This document shows, one piece after another, positions 14,267-20,894 of a stretch of 21,130 bases of DNA. The position numbers and the translations under genes are program-made. The stretch spans positions 1 through 21,130 of the forward strand of contig SFGI01000040.1 in assembly GCA_004557645.1 (NCBI GenBank), read 5' to 3'. Source of the DNA: [Eubacterium] saphenum (GTDB lineage: Bacteria > Bacillota > Clostridia > Lachnospirales > Anaerotignaceae). The notes under the pieces are model-generated. The model saw only the letters and a program-made list of their open reading frames with translations. It did not search any database and was not told the DNA's origin. How positions within the stretch are numbered: the stretch's first letter is position 1; each line of letters opens with the position of its first letter.

Positions 14267-14295
14267 AATATATCAATAAAATTGTCTTTTGTCAA
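14267..14295 (-). promoter_or_regulatory. Promoter of the citrate-to-2-oxoglutarate operon
   Basis: On the minus strand TTGACA (14295-14290) and TATATT (14272-14267) are 17 bp apart. Transcription would start near 14260, about 70 bp upstream of the citrate synthase start. Confidence 0.75.
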
Positions 14296-14343
14296 TAAAA
14301 ATAATAAAAATACTTAATAAATGGTTTTTTCTAATTATAATCA

Positions 14344-14373
14344 TGTAAAACGTTGAATTTTCAGTGTTTTACA
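14344..14373. promoter_or_regulatory. Inverted repeat TGTAAAAC-N14-GTTTTACA, candidate regulator site
   Basis: Perfect 8-bp arms at 14344-14351 and 14366-14373, about 50 bp upstream of the -35 box of the citrate operon, where an activator could bind. It could also form an RNA hairpin, but no T run follows. Confidence 0.4.
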
Positions 14374-14527
14374 AAATTTAATAAAATATTTTATGCTTTT
14401 AAATTGATTGAATAATTGAATATATTTAAGTTTGGTGCTGAAATCAATTCAGAAAATCTATAGATAATTTGATTGCATAATAGGCTCTGTTTTGACGAAT
14501 TCTGTCATTTTCCTTTCTCCGCCTTTA

Positions 14528-14536
14528 TGGTATAAT
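14528..14536 (+). promoter_or_regulatory. Extended -10 promoter of the 80-residue gene
   Basis: TGGTATAAT at 14528-14536 is a perfect extended -10; no -35 box is evident. The start would be near 14543, 22 bp before ATG 14565. Confidence 0.6.
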
Positions 14537-14564
14537 CTTTTTAAGAATTGCTTAGGAGGTCAAC

Positions 14565-14807
14565 ATGGAACAGAAAGAGCTGAAAAGACTTCTGCAGATC
14601 ACGCAGGAGATCTATGAAAAGAAAAACGAAGTTGATGCCACAGATATTTATAAAGCTGCAGGCATCACTGCCGCAGAAGCCAATGCGTTTATCCTGAAAG
14701 CAGAGGAAGAAAACCTTGCGGATGTAGTGGAGATCGATATGTGCTGTGGTGCGGATTATGTCATCAAAGGTCTGACGAAAAAAGGCTTGGCATTGATCGC
14801 AGAGTAA
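14565..14807 (+). CDS. Small winged-helix-like hypothetical protein
   Basis: An 80-residue protein with a ribosome site (TAGGAGG, 6 bp) and its own promoter and terminator, so it is very likely expressed alone. The predicted pattern is helix (KELKRLLQITQEIYEK), a helix-turn-helix-like part (VDATDIYKAAGITAAEANAFILKAEEENL), then a strand pair with Cys-Cys (ADVVEIDMCCGADYVIKGLTKKGLALI). That suggests a winged-helix fold with a 'wing' at GLTKKGLALI, as in small MarR- or ArsR-like modules. It is highly charged, with no membrane segment. I do not recognise a named family; DNA binding is inference. Confidence 0.7.
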   Translation: MEQKELKRLLQITQEIYEKKNEVDATDIYKAAGITAAEANAFILKAEEENLADVVEIDMCCGADYVIKGLTKKGLALIAE

Positions 14808-14813
14808 ACAAAG

Positions 14814-14848
14814 AAAAGACTGCTTGAGAAAATCAGCGGTCTTTTTTG
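14814..14848. terminator. Terminator between the 80-residue gene and the DUF6323 gene
   Basis: Stem AAAAGACTGC (14814-14823) with GCGGTCTTTT (14836-14845), one G-T pair, then further T. The reverse strand also has a T-rich run, so it may serve both convergent genes. Confidence 0.82.
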
Positions 14849-14851
14849 TGG

Positions 14852-15409
14852 TCAAAATAAATCCTGCAGTGCCTGCAAAAATAATTCTCTGTCCCAGCGG
14901 TTTTCTTCGCCAAGATTTGTGTAAGGATTTTCGCTTTCCGAAAGGGCATATTCATCCCGTTCTTTTTCCAGCAAAGGGTCTCCTCTGCGGATGGCACGGC
15001 AGAACCGTTCCAGACAGGTATTTCGAAGATATTCCACGTCTCCAAAGCAGACTTCTTCAAATTGCTGCGCCATGAAGGAAAGCAGCTCGCTGTCCGTCAG
15101 CAGGTCGAAGGATTCATTTTTGTATTCGTAAAAGATATCCTGCAATTGGATCAGGGTTTCTGTGTAGGTTTCCTGCGTGATATACGCAGAATCACAGAAG
15201 GCATCAATCAGGGCAGGCAGGATGCCTTCACCGAATTCCAACCGTTCCTGCTGTCGCAAAGCCGTTTTTCTTTCGAAAAGAAGCAGCTTTGCGTCGGCTT
15301 CTGTCAGGGCAAGACCATAGGCAGCAGTTTTGCTGTTGCAGTCCAGCAAGCACGCCAGTTGTTTCTTTTCCTGTTCCAATTGCATCAATTCCATGAGATT
15401 TTCTTTCAA
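14852..15409 (-). CDS. DUF6323 family protein
   Basis: A 185-residue soluble, mostly helical protein resembling DUF6323 of Clostridia, with no known function. Recognisable stretches are LEQEKKQLACLLDCNSKTAAYGLALTE near the N-terminus, LEFGEGILPALIDAFCDS, QLQDIFYEYKNES and QFEEVCFGDVEYLRN. The C-terminus is acidic and ends ELFLQALQDLF. The likely start is TTG 15409, with AAAGGAGGG 6 bp before it; the frame extends 20 codons further upstream but that part overlaps the preceding gene and lacks a ribosome site. It lies 17 bp after the DUF6179 gene, so the two are translated from one transcript and probably act together. Confidence 0.72.
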   Translation of the reverse strand: MKENLMELMQLEQEKKQLACLLDCNSKTAAYGLALTEADAKLLLFERKTALRQQERLEFGEGILPALIDAFCDSAYITQETYTETLIQLQDIFYEYKNESFDLLTDSELLSFMAQQFEEVCFGDVEYLRNTCLERFCRAIRRGDPLLEKERDEYALSESENPYTNLGEENRWDRELFLQALQDLF

Positions 15410-15426
15410 ATCGATCCCTCCTTTTT

Positions 15427-16254
15427 TTATACTATGTGAGACAGGCAGTCCTTTTCCAATCCCAGGCAAAGCTCTGCGGCAATATCCCCCACAGCATATT
15501 CCAGATATGCTTCCATAGCCGTATCCTGCGGAAAATACTGGGCAAGGAATTGTTGGAAAAGGGCGGAAAGCTTTCCTTTCAAGGCTTCTTTTGACAGCCC
15601 ATTGAGTTTGGTTCTCAGCTTTTTATAATCAATGTCACTGAATCGTTCTTTTTCTTGATGGATATCCAGCAAAAGCAGGCAGAGCAGTTTTTTCAGCACA
15701 TGATAAGGCAGGTTCAAAAACAGTTCTTCCCATTGGGGATGCTGTATGGAAAGGGAAGAACAAACAAATTCCTCGGAAAAACACCGTAAAAACCGTTGTT
15801 CAATTTCAATACATTCCAGATAGGCTGCAATCCGATCGATGCCGCAATGCTCTTCCAAGGGGAGGAGCAGAGGATAATCTAATGTGAGGATATGCTCCTG
15901 TGGGGCAAACAGAGGGTCATACCAGCGGAAAAAAGCGGGGAAGCCTTGGGATATGGTTTCTTCATAGGCCCGATTCCCATAGGAAGAGAAGCATTCCATC
16001 AGGGCATTGTATCGCTCCGCTGTTTGTTTTGTTTTTCTTAAAACTGCTTCATACCCAAAGGTATAGGCATCGGCGGCAGAAAGGACTGCTGCAGGCAGGT
16101 CTGAAGAAGTATGTTCCGCCTCCTGTATACAATAAAGCACCGCTTCCATCAGCTGCTGTGCCGTCTCATAGGAAATAGAGGTGCTTTCGTTTCGTGTATA
16201 CTTTCTGGAAAGGCTTTCTATGATAGGTAAAAGCTCTGCAAGTTCATATTCCAT
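15427..16254 (-). CDS. DUF6179 family protein
   Basis: A 275-residue soluble, helix-rich protein resembling DUF6179 of Clostridia. It begins YELAELLPIIESLSRKYT followed by STSISYETAQQLMEAVLYCI, then a middle part with FPAFFRWYDPLFAPQEHILTLDYPLL, and ends in a segment with IAAELCLGLEKDC. There is no signal peptide or transmembrane helix and no catalytic motif that I can name. AAGGAGGGAT stands about 4 bp before ATG 16254. It is the first gene of a two-gene unit with the DUF6323 gene and has its own promoter. The pairing of these two families is something I recall from other clostridial genomes; it suggests a shared, unknown role. Confidence 0.72.
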   Translation of the reverse strand: MEYELAELLPIIESLSRKYTRNESTSISYETAQQLMEAVLYCIQEAEHTSSDLPAAVLSAADAYTFGYEAVLRKTKQTAERYNALMECFSSYGNRAYEETISQGFPAFFRWYDPLFAPQEHILTLDYPLLLPLEEHCGIDRIAAYLECIEIEQRFLRCFSEEFVCSSLSIQHPQWEELFLNLPYHVLKKLLCLLLLDIHQEKERFSDIDYKKLRTKLNGLSKEALKGKLSALFQQFLAQYFPQDTAMEAYLEYAVGDIAAELCLGLEKDCLSHIV

Positions 16255-16284
16255 AGTATCCCTCCTTTTCTTCTTTGGACTGTG

Positions 16285-16313
16285 ATTATACAGCGGATAG
16301 CAGAGAGGAACAA
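16285..16313 (-). promoter_or_regulatory. Promoter of the DUF6179-DUF6323 unit
   Basis: On the minus strand a perfect TATAAT (16290-16285) is preceded after 17 bp by the weak -35 box TTGTTC (16313-16308). Confidence 0.55.
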
Positions 16314-16316
16314 GAC

Positions 16317-16345
16317 TTGAAAAAATGGCGATTTTGTGGTAATAT
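16317..16345 (+). promoter_or_regulatory. Promoter of the esterase leader
   Basis: TTGAAA (16317-16322) and TAATAT (16340-16345) are 17 bp apart. The start of transcription would be near 16352, only about ten bases before a terminator hairpin and 168 bp before the esterase start codon. It is back to back with the DUF6179 promoter. Confidence 0.5.
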
Positions 16346-16362
16346 AAGTACAGAAAAAATAA

Positions 16363-16408
16363 AAAAAATCCGAATTTTTCATGATTTCATGTCAAATTCG
16401 GATTTTTT
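16363..16408 (+). terminator. Terminator-like hairpin in the esterase leader
   Basis: Stem AAAAAATCCGAATTT with AAATTCGGATTTTTT, core pairing ATCCGAATTT (16368-16377) with AAATTCGGAT (16394-16403), followed by T5-6. No gene on the plus strand ends before it, so it is an attenuator or the end of a very short RNA. Confidence 0.7.
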
Positions 16409-16519
16409 CTTTCCTTTTGCTGAAATGACCGTCCCTTGCCATTTACAGATGCTTGTGCTATATTTAGAAAATAAAATTCTTTCCTGGAAGAGGGGAAAGA
16501 ACAGATGGGAGAGATCAAA

Positions 16520-17284
16520 ATGACTGAGCGTTTTGAAGTGACTGTTCCTGTACCGGGGGGATATGAGGAACGTTACGTTTATATTTACTTGCCGAAATCT
16601 TATTTCCATCAGGAGGAAAGAAGATATCCTGTCCTATATATGTTCGACGGGCATAATGTGTTTTTTGATGAGGATGCGACTTATGGCAAATCTTGGGGAA
16701 TGGAACGATATATGGACCGTTCCCATACCCAGATGATCATTGTTGCGGTGGAATGCAGCCACGATCCCGATAATGGCAGATTGAAGGAATATGCGCCTTT
16801 TTCCTTCCGCAATCCGGAGGTGGGGGAGATCATTGGCACAGGCGAGAGGACCATGGATTGGTTTGCCTATGAATTGAAGCCATCCATTGATGAAAGCTTC
16901 CGTACCCTGCCCGACAGAAACCATACCTTTATTGCCGGCAGCTCTATGGGCGGGCTGATGAGCCTGTATGCGCTGATGCAGTATAATCATATCTATTCCA
17001 GGGCGGCAGCTCTGTCTCCTTCTTTGTGGACAGACCCCAGAAAGGTAAAGAATATGATCACCCGGGCAAAGCTGGACCCCCATACGATTTTGTATATGGA
17101 TTATGGCTCTGAGGAATGGAAAAATCATAAAGGGATCCGCCGCTTGTTCGGTGATGTTTCCTCTATGCTGATACAGAAAGGTGTTCTGCTGAACAGCCGC
17201 ATCGTGCTCTATGGAGAGCATTGCGAAGCCAGCTGGGAACGGCAGATCCCATTTTTTATGAAAACATTGTTATATCGAGGATAA
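16520..17284 (+). CDS. Alpha/beta hydrolase, esterase D-like
   Basis: A 254-residue putative esterase of the esterase D / enterochelin esterase-like fold. It opens with a beta strand pattern (FEVTVPVPGG... RYVYIYLPKSY), then YPVLYMFDGHNVFFDEDATYG, which contains the DGHN oxyanion-region motif of this family. The nucleophile elbow is GSSMGG with Ser142. LSPSLW follows, and a His in GEHCEASW near the end is the likely catalytic base. No signal peptide, so it is cytosolic; the substrate is unknown. I prefer ATG 16520, with GGAG 8 bp before it and the family-like beginning MTERFEV; ATG 16505, five codons earlier, has a weaker AGGGG site. An ATP-grasp gene follows after 39 bp. Confidence 0.85.
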   Translation: MTERFEVTVPVPGGYEERYVYIYLPKSYFHQEERRYPVLYMFDGHNVFFDEDATYGKSWGMERYMDRSHTQMIIVAVECSHDPDNGRLKEYAPFSFRNPEVGEIIGTGERTMDWFAYELKPSIDESFRTLPDRNHTFIAGSSMGGLMSLYALMQYNHIYSRAAALSPSLWTDPRKVKNMITRAKLDPHTILYMDYGSEEWKNHKGIRRLFGDVSSMLIQKGVLLNSRIVLYGEHCEASWERQIPFFMKTLLYRG

Positions 17285-17323
17285 ATATTTTACAAAAGAT
17301 ATTTGAAAAGAACGGAGGTACCT

Positions 17324-18517
17324 ATGAAAAATTTTGTATTTATTTCCCCTAATTTCCCTACAAACTACTGGAGATTTTGCCGTGAATTGAAAAATAACGG
17401 TCTGAATGTATTGGGCATTGGCGATCAGCCCTATGATGAGCTGAGCAGCGATCTGAAAAACAGCCTGAATGAATACTATAAGGTAAGCAGCCTGGAAAAT
17501 GAGGATGAAGTTTACCGTGCAGTGGCTTTCTTTATTTTTAAATATGGCCGCATTGACTGGCTGGAATCCAATAATGAATACTGGCTGGAAAAAGACGCTA
17601 AGCTGCGGACAGATTTCAACATCACATCCGGTTTCCAGACCGCCGATATTCCCCGCATCAAGTACAAATCCCAAATGAAGCAATACTATAAAAAAGCAGG
17701 TCTGGCAGTGTCTCGCTATTATCTGGTGAAAGATCTGGAAGGCTGTAAAAAGTTCATCAAAAAAGTGGGCTATCCTGTTGTGGCAAAGCCTGATAATGGC
17801 GTAGGCGCGTCTCATAATTTTAAGATTGAGAATGAGGAACAGCTGGTAGATTTCTATGGACAGAGACACGAAGGCGTCACATATATCATGGAAGAATTCG
17901 TAAACGGTCAGGTTTGTTCCTATGATGCCATTGTGGATTCCAAGGGTGACATTATGTTCGAAGCAGGCAATCTGACACCCGGCTCTATCATGGATATGGT
18001 AAATAAAAATGATGACTGCAAATTCTGTATCCTGAAAGAATTGCCGGAGGATACAAAAAAAGCAGGCCGAGCAACGGTAAAACACTTCGGTGTAAAGAGC
18101 CGCTTCGTCCATCTGGAATTTTTCCGCCTGACACAGGATCAGAAAGGTCTGGGCAAGAAGGGTGATATCATGGGTCTGGAAGTCAATATGCGCCCCAGCG
18201 GCGGTTTCTCTCCCGATATGATCAACTTTGCCCACAGCACAGACGTTTACAAGATCTGGGCAGATATGATCGCCTTTGACAAATCCACAAAACCCGAAGG
18301 GGAACATAACTACTGCGCTTATGTTGGTCGGAAAGATGGCAAGGATTATGTGATGGACCACAATGGGGTCATGGCAAAATACGGCGCCAACATCAAAATG
18401 GCAGAACGTTTGCCCGATGCATTGTCTGCCGCCATGGGCAATCAGTTTTACATGGCAAATTTCCAGACAGAAGAAGAAATGAACGAATATTTCGAAACGG
18501 TAACAGAACTGAGATAA
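17324..18517 (+). CDS. ATP-grasp domain protein
   Basis: A 397-residue ATP-grasp enzyme, a class that forms amide or acid-amine bonds through acyl-phosphate intermediates. The N-terminal part (NFVFISPNFPTNYWRFCREL) is a pre-ATP-grasp Rossmann-like domain. The ATP-grasp fold shows GYPVVAKPDNGVGASHNFK (nucleotide lysine and glycine-rich loop), YIMEEFVNGQVCSYDAIVD, and the metal-binding EVNMRPSGGFSPDM. It resembles carbamoyl-phosphate-synthetase-like ATP-grasp proteins; the acceptor and acid substrates cannot be deduced. ATG 17324 follows CGGAGGTACCT at a good distance. It lies 39 bp after the esterase with no promoter between, so the two form an operon that ends at a large terminator. Confidence 0.88.
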   Translation: MKNFVFISPNFPTNYWRFCRELKNNGLNVLGIGDQPYDELSSDLKNSLNEYYKVSSLENEDEVYRAVAFFIFKYGRIDWLESNNEYWLEKDAKLRTDFNITSGFQTADIPRIKYKSQMKQYYKKAGLAVSRYYLVKDLEGCKKFIKKVGYPVVAKPDNGVGASHNFKIENEEQLVDFYGQRHEGVTYIMEEFVNGQVCSYDAIVDSKGDIMFEAGNLTPGSIMDMVNKNDDCKFCILKELPEDTKKAGRATVKHFGVKSRFVHLEFFRLTQDQKGLGKKGDIMGLEVNMRPSGGFSPDMINFAHSTDVYKIWADMIAFDKSTKPEGEHNYCAYVGRKDGKDYVMDHNGVMAKYGANIKMAERLPDALSAAMGNQFYMANFQTEEEMNEYFETVTELR

Positions 18518-18530
18518 ATGACATAAAAAG

Positions 18531-18609
18531 AAGGACGGCATTAGAGGAGTCCCAATAAGAAAACAAAATGTTTCTTATTTCGGGACATCCTCTAAAGCCG
18601 TCCTTTTTT
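18531..18609. terminator. Long bidirectional terminator
   Basis: Four consecutive pairing segments make a hairpin of about 31 bp with a small bulge: AAGGACGGC/GCCGTCCTT, TTAGAGGA/TCCTCTAA, GTCCC/GGGAC and AATAAGAAA/TTTCTTATT. A T6 run follows on the plus strand and a T-rich run on the minus strand. It separates the convergent ATP-grasp and antiporter genes. Confidence 0.88.
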
Positions 18610-18614
18610 CGTTT

Positions 18615-19841
18615 TTATTTTTCTGTTCCGGATAATTCGCCGGCCCATTCAAATCCTTTTTTCGCAACGACTACGGCGATCATTTCATTCAAAACAGCCG
18701 CAGCGGCAATGGTACCCTGAATGATTGCAGCACATTCAGGAGCAGGTCCAGCCAGAATGGAAACGGTGATCCCGGTAAATACCAGGGATACGCCGGAGTG
18801 GGGCAGCAGTGTAAATCCAAGATATTTCTGGACAGTAGGCTGCATCCCTGTTATCTTTGCCCCAAAACGTGCCCCGAAATATTTACCGCAGGCACGAACA
18901 ACAATGTAAATAAGGGTATAAAAACCTGCGCCCAGAATGGCATGATAATCAAGGGGTGCCCCCAGATTCAGGATGACGATGATCATGAAAATGCCCAGCA
19001 GGGGGTTGAAATCACGGATGATCTGTTCCAGTCGTTCCTCTGAAACCATGTTGGAGAAAGTGGCAGAAAACGCCATGCCCATCAGCATGAAATTCAGAAG
19101 AGGGGAGGGCATCAGGTATGTGTTGCACAAATATCCCACGAAAGCCGTCACAACGACCATCCCCATAAGGATAAGAAGTGTCTGCCCCTTGGGTGATTCT
19201 TTTTTCAGCAGCTTCCCTGCGGGAAAGCCTGTTACAAGGCCGATCAGCAAAGGCAGCAGAACCATTACGGGAATCATATACAAGGGCATCCCATCCCCGG
19301 AAATGTGTCGTGCAACGACTGCGACGGTTGTGAAAAAGACTGCTACACCTACCATATCATCCAGTGCAGCCATGGGGATCAATGTTTTTGTTACAGCGCC
19401 TTTGGTCTGAAATTCCTGTACGATGGACAACGCAGGTGCAGGTGCTGTAGCAAGGGCGATGCCGCCAAACATGAATGCCAGATAGAGAGGCACACCTGAT
19501 AAATAGAAAATAATGGAAAAAGCAGCAGATACCAGTACAAAAGTCCCAAGAGACTGTGTCAGTGTGGTAACGATCAGTGCTTTCCCGTATGCCTTCAGGC
19601 GTTTCCATACCAGTTCTGTACCGATCATGAAACCTACAGCACATTCCAATACGTGAATGATCGTCTGATAATAGGCCGTGCCGATCAATTCATCGGGCAT
19701 CAGCTGAAAGGCATAGGACCCCAGCAGCATCCCGGCGATCAGCCAGCCCAAAATAGCAGGCAGTCTCAGTTTGGAAACAAGTTTCTCAATAAAGAATGCG
19801 ATCACGAGCGCAAGTATCCAACGCAATATGAGTCCAATCAT
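18615..19841 (-). CDS. Cation:proton antiporter (CPA2-like)
   Basis: A 408-residue membrane protein with about 11-12 hydrophobic segments covering its whole length, of the Na+/H+ exchanger (KefB/GerN-like CPA2) superfamily. It would exchange Na+ or K+ for protons across the cell membrane. Typical are the first helix followed by LRLPAILGWLIAGMLLGS, the crossing-helix ATAPAPALSIVQEF, and the ALDDMVGVAVF motif with the Asp pair needed for transport. There is no C-terminal TrkA-N regulatory domain, unlike KefB/KefC, so it resembles the short antiporters. AGGAGG is 8 bp before ATG 19841. The ATG overlaps the stop of the upstream tetR gene, so transport is under that regulator's promoter. Confidence 0.9.
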   Translation of the reverse strand: MIGLILRWILALVIAFFIEKLVSKLRLPAILGWLIAGMLLGSYAFQLMPDELIGTAYYQTIIHVLECAVGFMIGTELVWKRLKAYGKALIVTTLTQSLGTFVLVSAAFSIIFYLSGVPLYLAFMFGGIALATAPAPALSIVQEFQTKGAVTKTLIPMAALDDMVGVAVFFTTVAVVARHISGDGMPLYMIPVMVLLPLLIGLVTGFPAGKLLKKESPKGQTLLILMGMVVVTAFVGYLCNTYLMPSPLLNFMLMGMAFSATFSNMVSEERLEQIIRDFNPLLGIFMIIVILNLGAPLDYHAILGAGFYTLIYIVVRACGKYFGARFGAKITGMQPTVQKYLGFTLLPHSGVSLVFTGITVSILAGPAPECAAIIQGTIAAAAVLNEMIAVVVAKKGFEWAGELSGTEK

Positions 19842-20446
19842 TGGTTTTTCCTCCTCGCAATGCCATACAGCATGAAATCTAAAATTTTCGGCAAATCTCT
19901 TTCGTGGATATCTATTTTGTCTGATAATGATATATTTCGGCAGTTTTGGCTGCTGAACGAGCTGTTGAACATATCCTGCAGCATCGTAAAATAGGACATG
20001 GCCTCTTCTTCGGTGATTCCTTCACGCAGCTCTATGGAATGCAGAACCTGCCGATAGAAAGCTTTGTTCAAAGCATCAAGTTCTTTTCTTAAAGCAGAGA
20101 TTTGGTCATACAATGCTTCCGGCGGCTGTAAAACCGCGTCGAAAAAGATACGGGCTTCCATCTCATGCTCATTGAAAAATGCCATTCGCACCCGCATATA
20201 TTTTTCCAGATCATTGCCGATCTTTTCTTCCTTAAAACAGTTTGTCAAAGCCTGAAAACATTCCGCAACACAGGCAAGATATAAAGCATCCTTATTTTTA
20301 AAATTATGATACAGCAATCCTTTTGGGATGCCTGCTTCACAAATGGCATTCAGGGATGCCCCCCGATATCCTTTTGAGCCAAATTCCTGCATCGCTCGAT
20401 CCAGTATTTTTTTCTTTGTCAATTCTGTTTTTTCTGCCTTTTTCAT
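19838..20446 (-). CDS. TetR family transcriptional regulator
   Basis: A 202-residue TetR regulator. The N-terminal helix-turn-helix spans residues 9-55: LTKKKILDRAMQEFGSKGYR, then ASLNAICEAGIPKGLLYHNFKNKDALYLA, the classic TetR signature. The C-terminal ligand and dimer domain is all helical with no specific signature. Its stop TGA overlaps the ATG of the antiporter gene (ATGA), so both are one operon. A palindrome overlapping its own promoter makes autorepression likely and predicts that antiporter expression rises when the unknown ligand binds. GGAGG precedes ATG 20446. Confidence 0.92.
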   Translation of the reverse strand: MKKAEKTELTKKKILDRAMQEFGSKGYRGASLNAICEAGIPKGLLYHNFKNKDALYLACVAECFQALTNCFKEEKIGNDLEKYMRVRMAFFNEHEMEARIFFDAVLQPPEALYDQISALRKELDALNKAFYRQVLHSIELREGITEEEAMSYFTMLQDMFNSSFSSQNCRNISLSDKIDIHERDLPKILDFMLYGIARRKNQ

Positions 20447-20460
20447 GTTTCTCCTCCATT

Positions 20461-20478
20461 ATAGACCGATCAGTCTAT
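20461..20478. promoter_or_regulatory. Palindromic TetR operator
   Basis: ATAGACCGATCAGTCTAT (20461-20478) is an 18-bp palindrome with one mismatched pair, of the type bound by TetR/AcrR regulators. It overlaps the end of the -10 box and the transcription start, and lies 14 bp upstream of the tetR start codon. Confidence 0.75.
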
Positions 20479-20505
20479 TATGATACAAAGGAAAGGAATA
20501 GTCAA
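20477..20505 (-). promoter_or_regulatory. Promoter of the tetR-antiporter operon
   Basis: On the minus strand TTGACT (20505-20500) and CATAAT (20482-20477) are 17 bp apart, each with one mismatch to consensus. The start would be near 20470, inside the palindrome. Confidence 0.75.
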
Positions 20506-20547
20506 TCTTATTTTCGTTTTCCAAAAGATTTTTTGACAACATTTGTA

Positions 20548-20585
20548 TAAAAAAACAGCACCGTTCACAAGCCTGTGAACGATGC
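20548..20585 (-). terminator. Minus-strand intrinsic terminator
   Basis: Stem GCATCGTTCACA with TGTGAACGGTGC (20585-20574 with 20569-20558, one G-T pair), loop GGCT, then T7 on the minus strand. It has no annotated gene leading into it. Confidence 0.8.
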
Positions 20586-20819
20586 CATTTCTGGTCATGT
20601 TTCTATTTATTCGCTATTTGATTCCAAATTATTCCCACTCGTTGCAGGGACTTACATCTTAAACAATTTTGTTTAGAAGATATTGCACCTGCTATTCTGA
20701 TTATTCTGACTATCCATATTATCATAGCTATACGATGGATGCTTATCAAAATCTTATCAGTGGTGATAAATGATTGGGAGCAGATCGAGGTAATTGTTCC
20801 GGGTGGTTGTTACCTCAAT
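20548..20819 (-). ncRNA. Possible short minus-strand RNA, unassigned
   Basis: A promoter at 20853-20826 and a strong terminator at 20585-20548 bound a transcript of about 270 nt with no convincing gene. The RNA would begin with a hairpin (arms GAGGTAA and TTACCTC around 20788-20817) and contain another, GCAGG...CCTGC around 20644-20692 enclosing ATCTT...AAGAT. A 40-codon frame at 20725-20603 (MIIWIVRIIRIAGAISSKQN...), hydrophobic then basic, has no ribosome site. On the opposite strand, a frame with a hydrophobic stretch (PAILIILTIHIIIAIRW) is open through 20623-20894, lacking a good start. Opposed frames, strong promoter and terminator recall antisense RNA / small hydrophobic toxin modules, but I cannot assign a family. 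Confidence 0.4.
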
Positions 20820-20825
20820 ATAATT

Positions 20826-20853
20826 ATTATACGCAAAAACGAGCAAAAATCAA
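20826..20853 (-). promoter_or_regulatory. Promoter of the candidate minus-strand RNA
   Basis: A perfect TATAAT (20831-20826) is preceded after 16 bp by TTGATT (20853-20848) on the minus strand. Confidence 0.6.
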
Positions 20854-20894
20854 GATGCTGTGGAACTTTTGATGTGAGGATCTTCGCCGGATAG

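Larger units (their letters stand above)
14201..14527. other. AT-rich divergent intergenic region
   Basis: About 330 bp between the citrate synthase operon and the small plus-strand gene at 14565. It holds the citrate operon promoter (14267-14295), an 8-bp inverted repeat with 14-bp spacing (14344-14373), and a smaller dyad CTGAA-N5-TTCAG within 14430-14460. No open frame with a ribosome site, no T-box GGTGG motif and no known riboswitch core were seen. Confidence 0.6.

Noticed and set aside
14201..14564. T-box or other riboswitch in the long AT-rich region
   Set aside because: No GGTGG antiterminator motif and no conserved riboswitch core was seen; only a promoter and inverted repeats are supported.
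17270..18541. 423-codon minus-strand frame opposite the ATP-grasp gene
   Set aside because: Phe/Ile/His-rich mirror frame with no ribosome site; the plus strand is a clear ATP-grasp enzyme with its own start signals.
20594..20660. End of a guaA-like gene on the minus strand (GAGTGGGAATAA resembles the E-W-E stop end)
   Set aside because: A stop codon lies only ten codons upstream in that frame, so there is no gene body.
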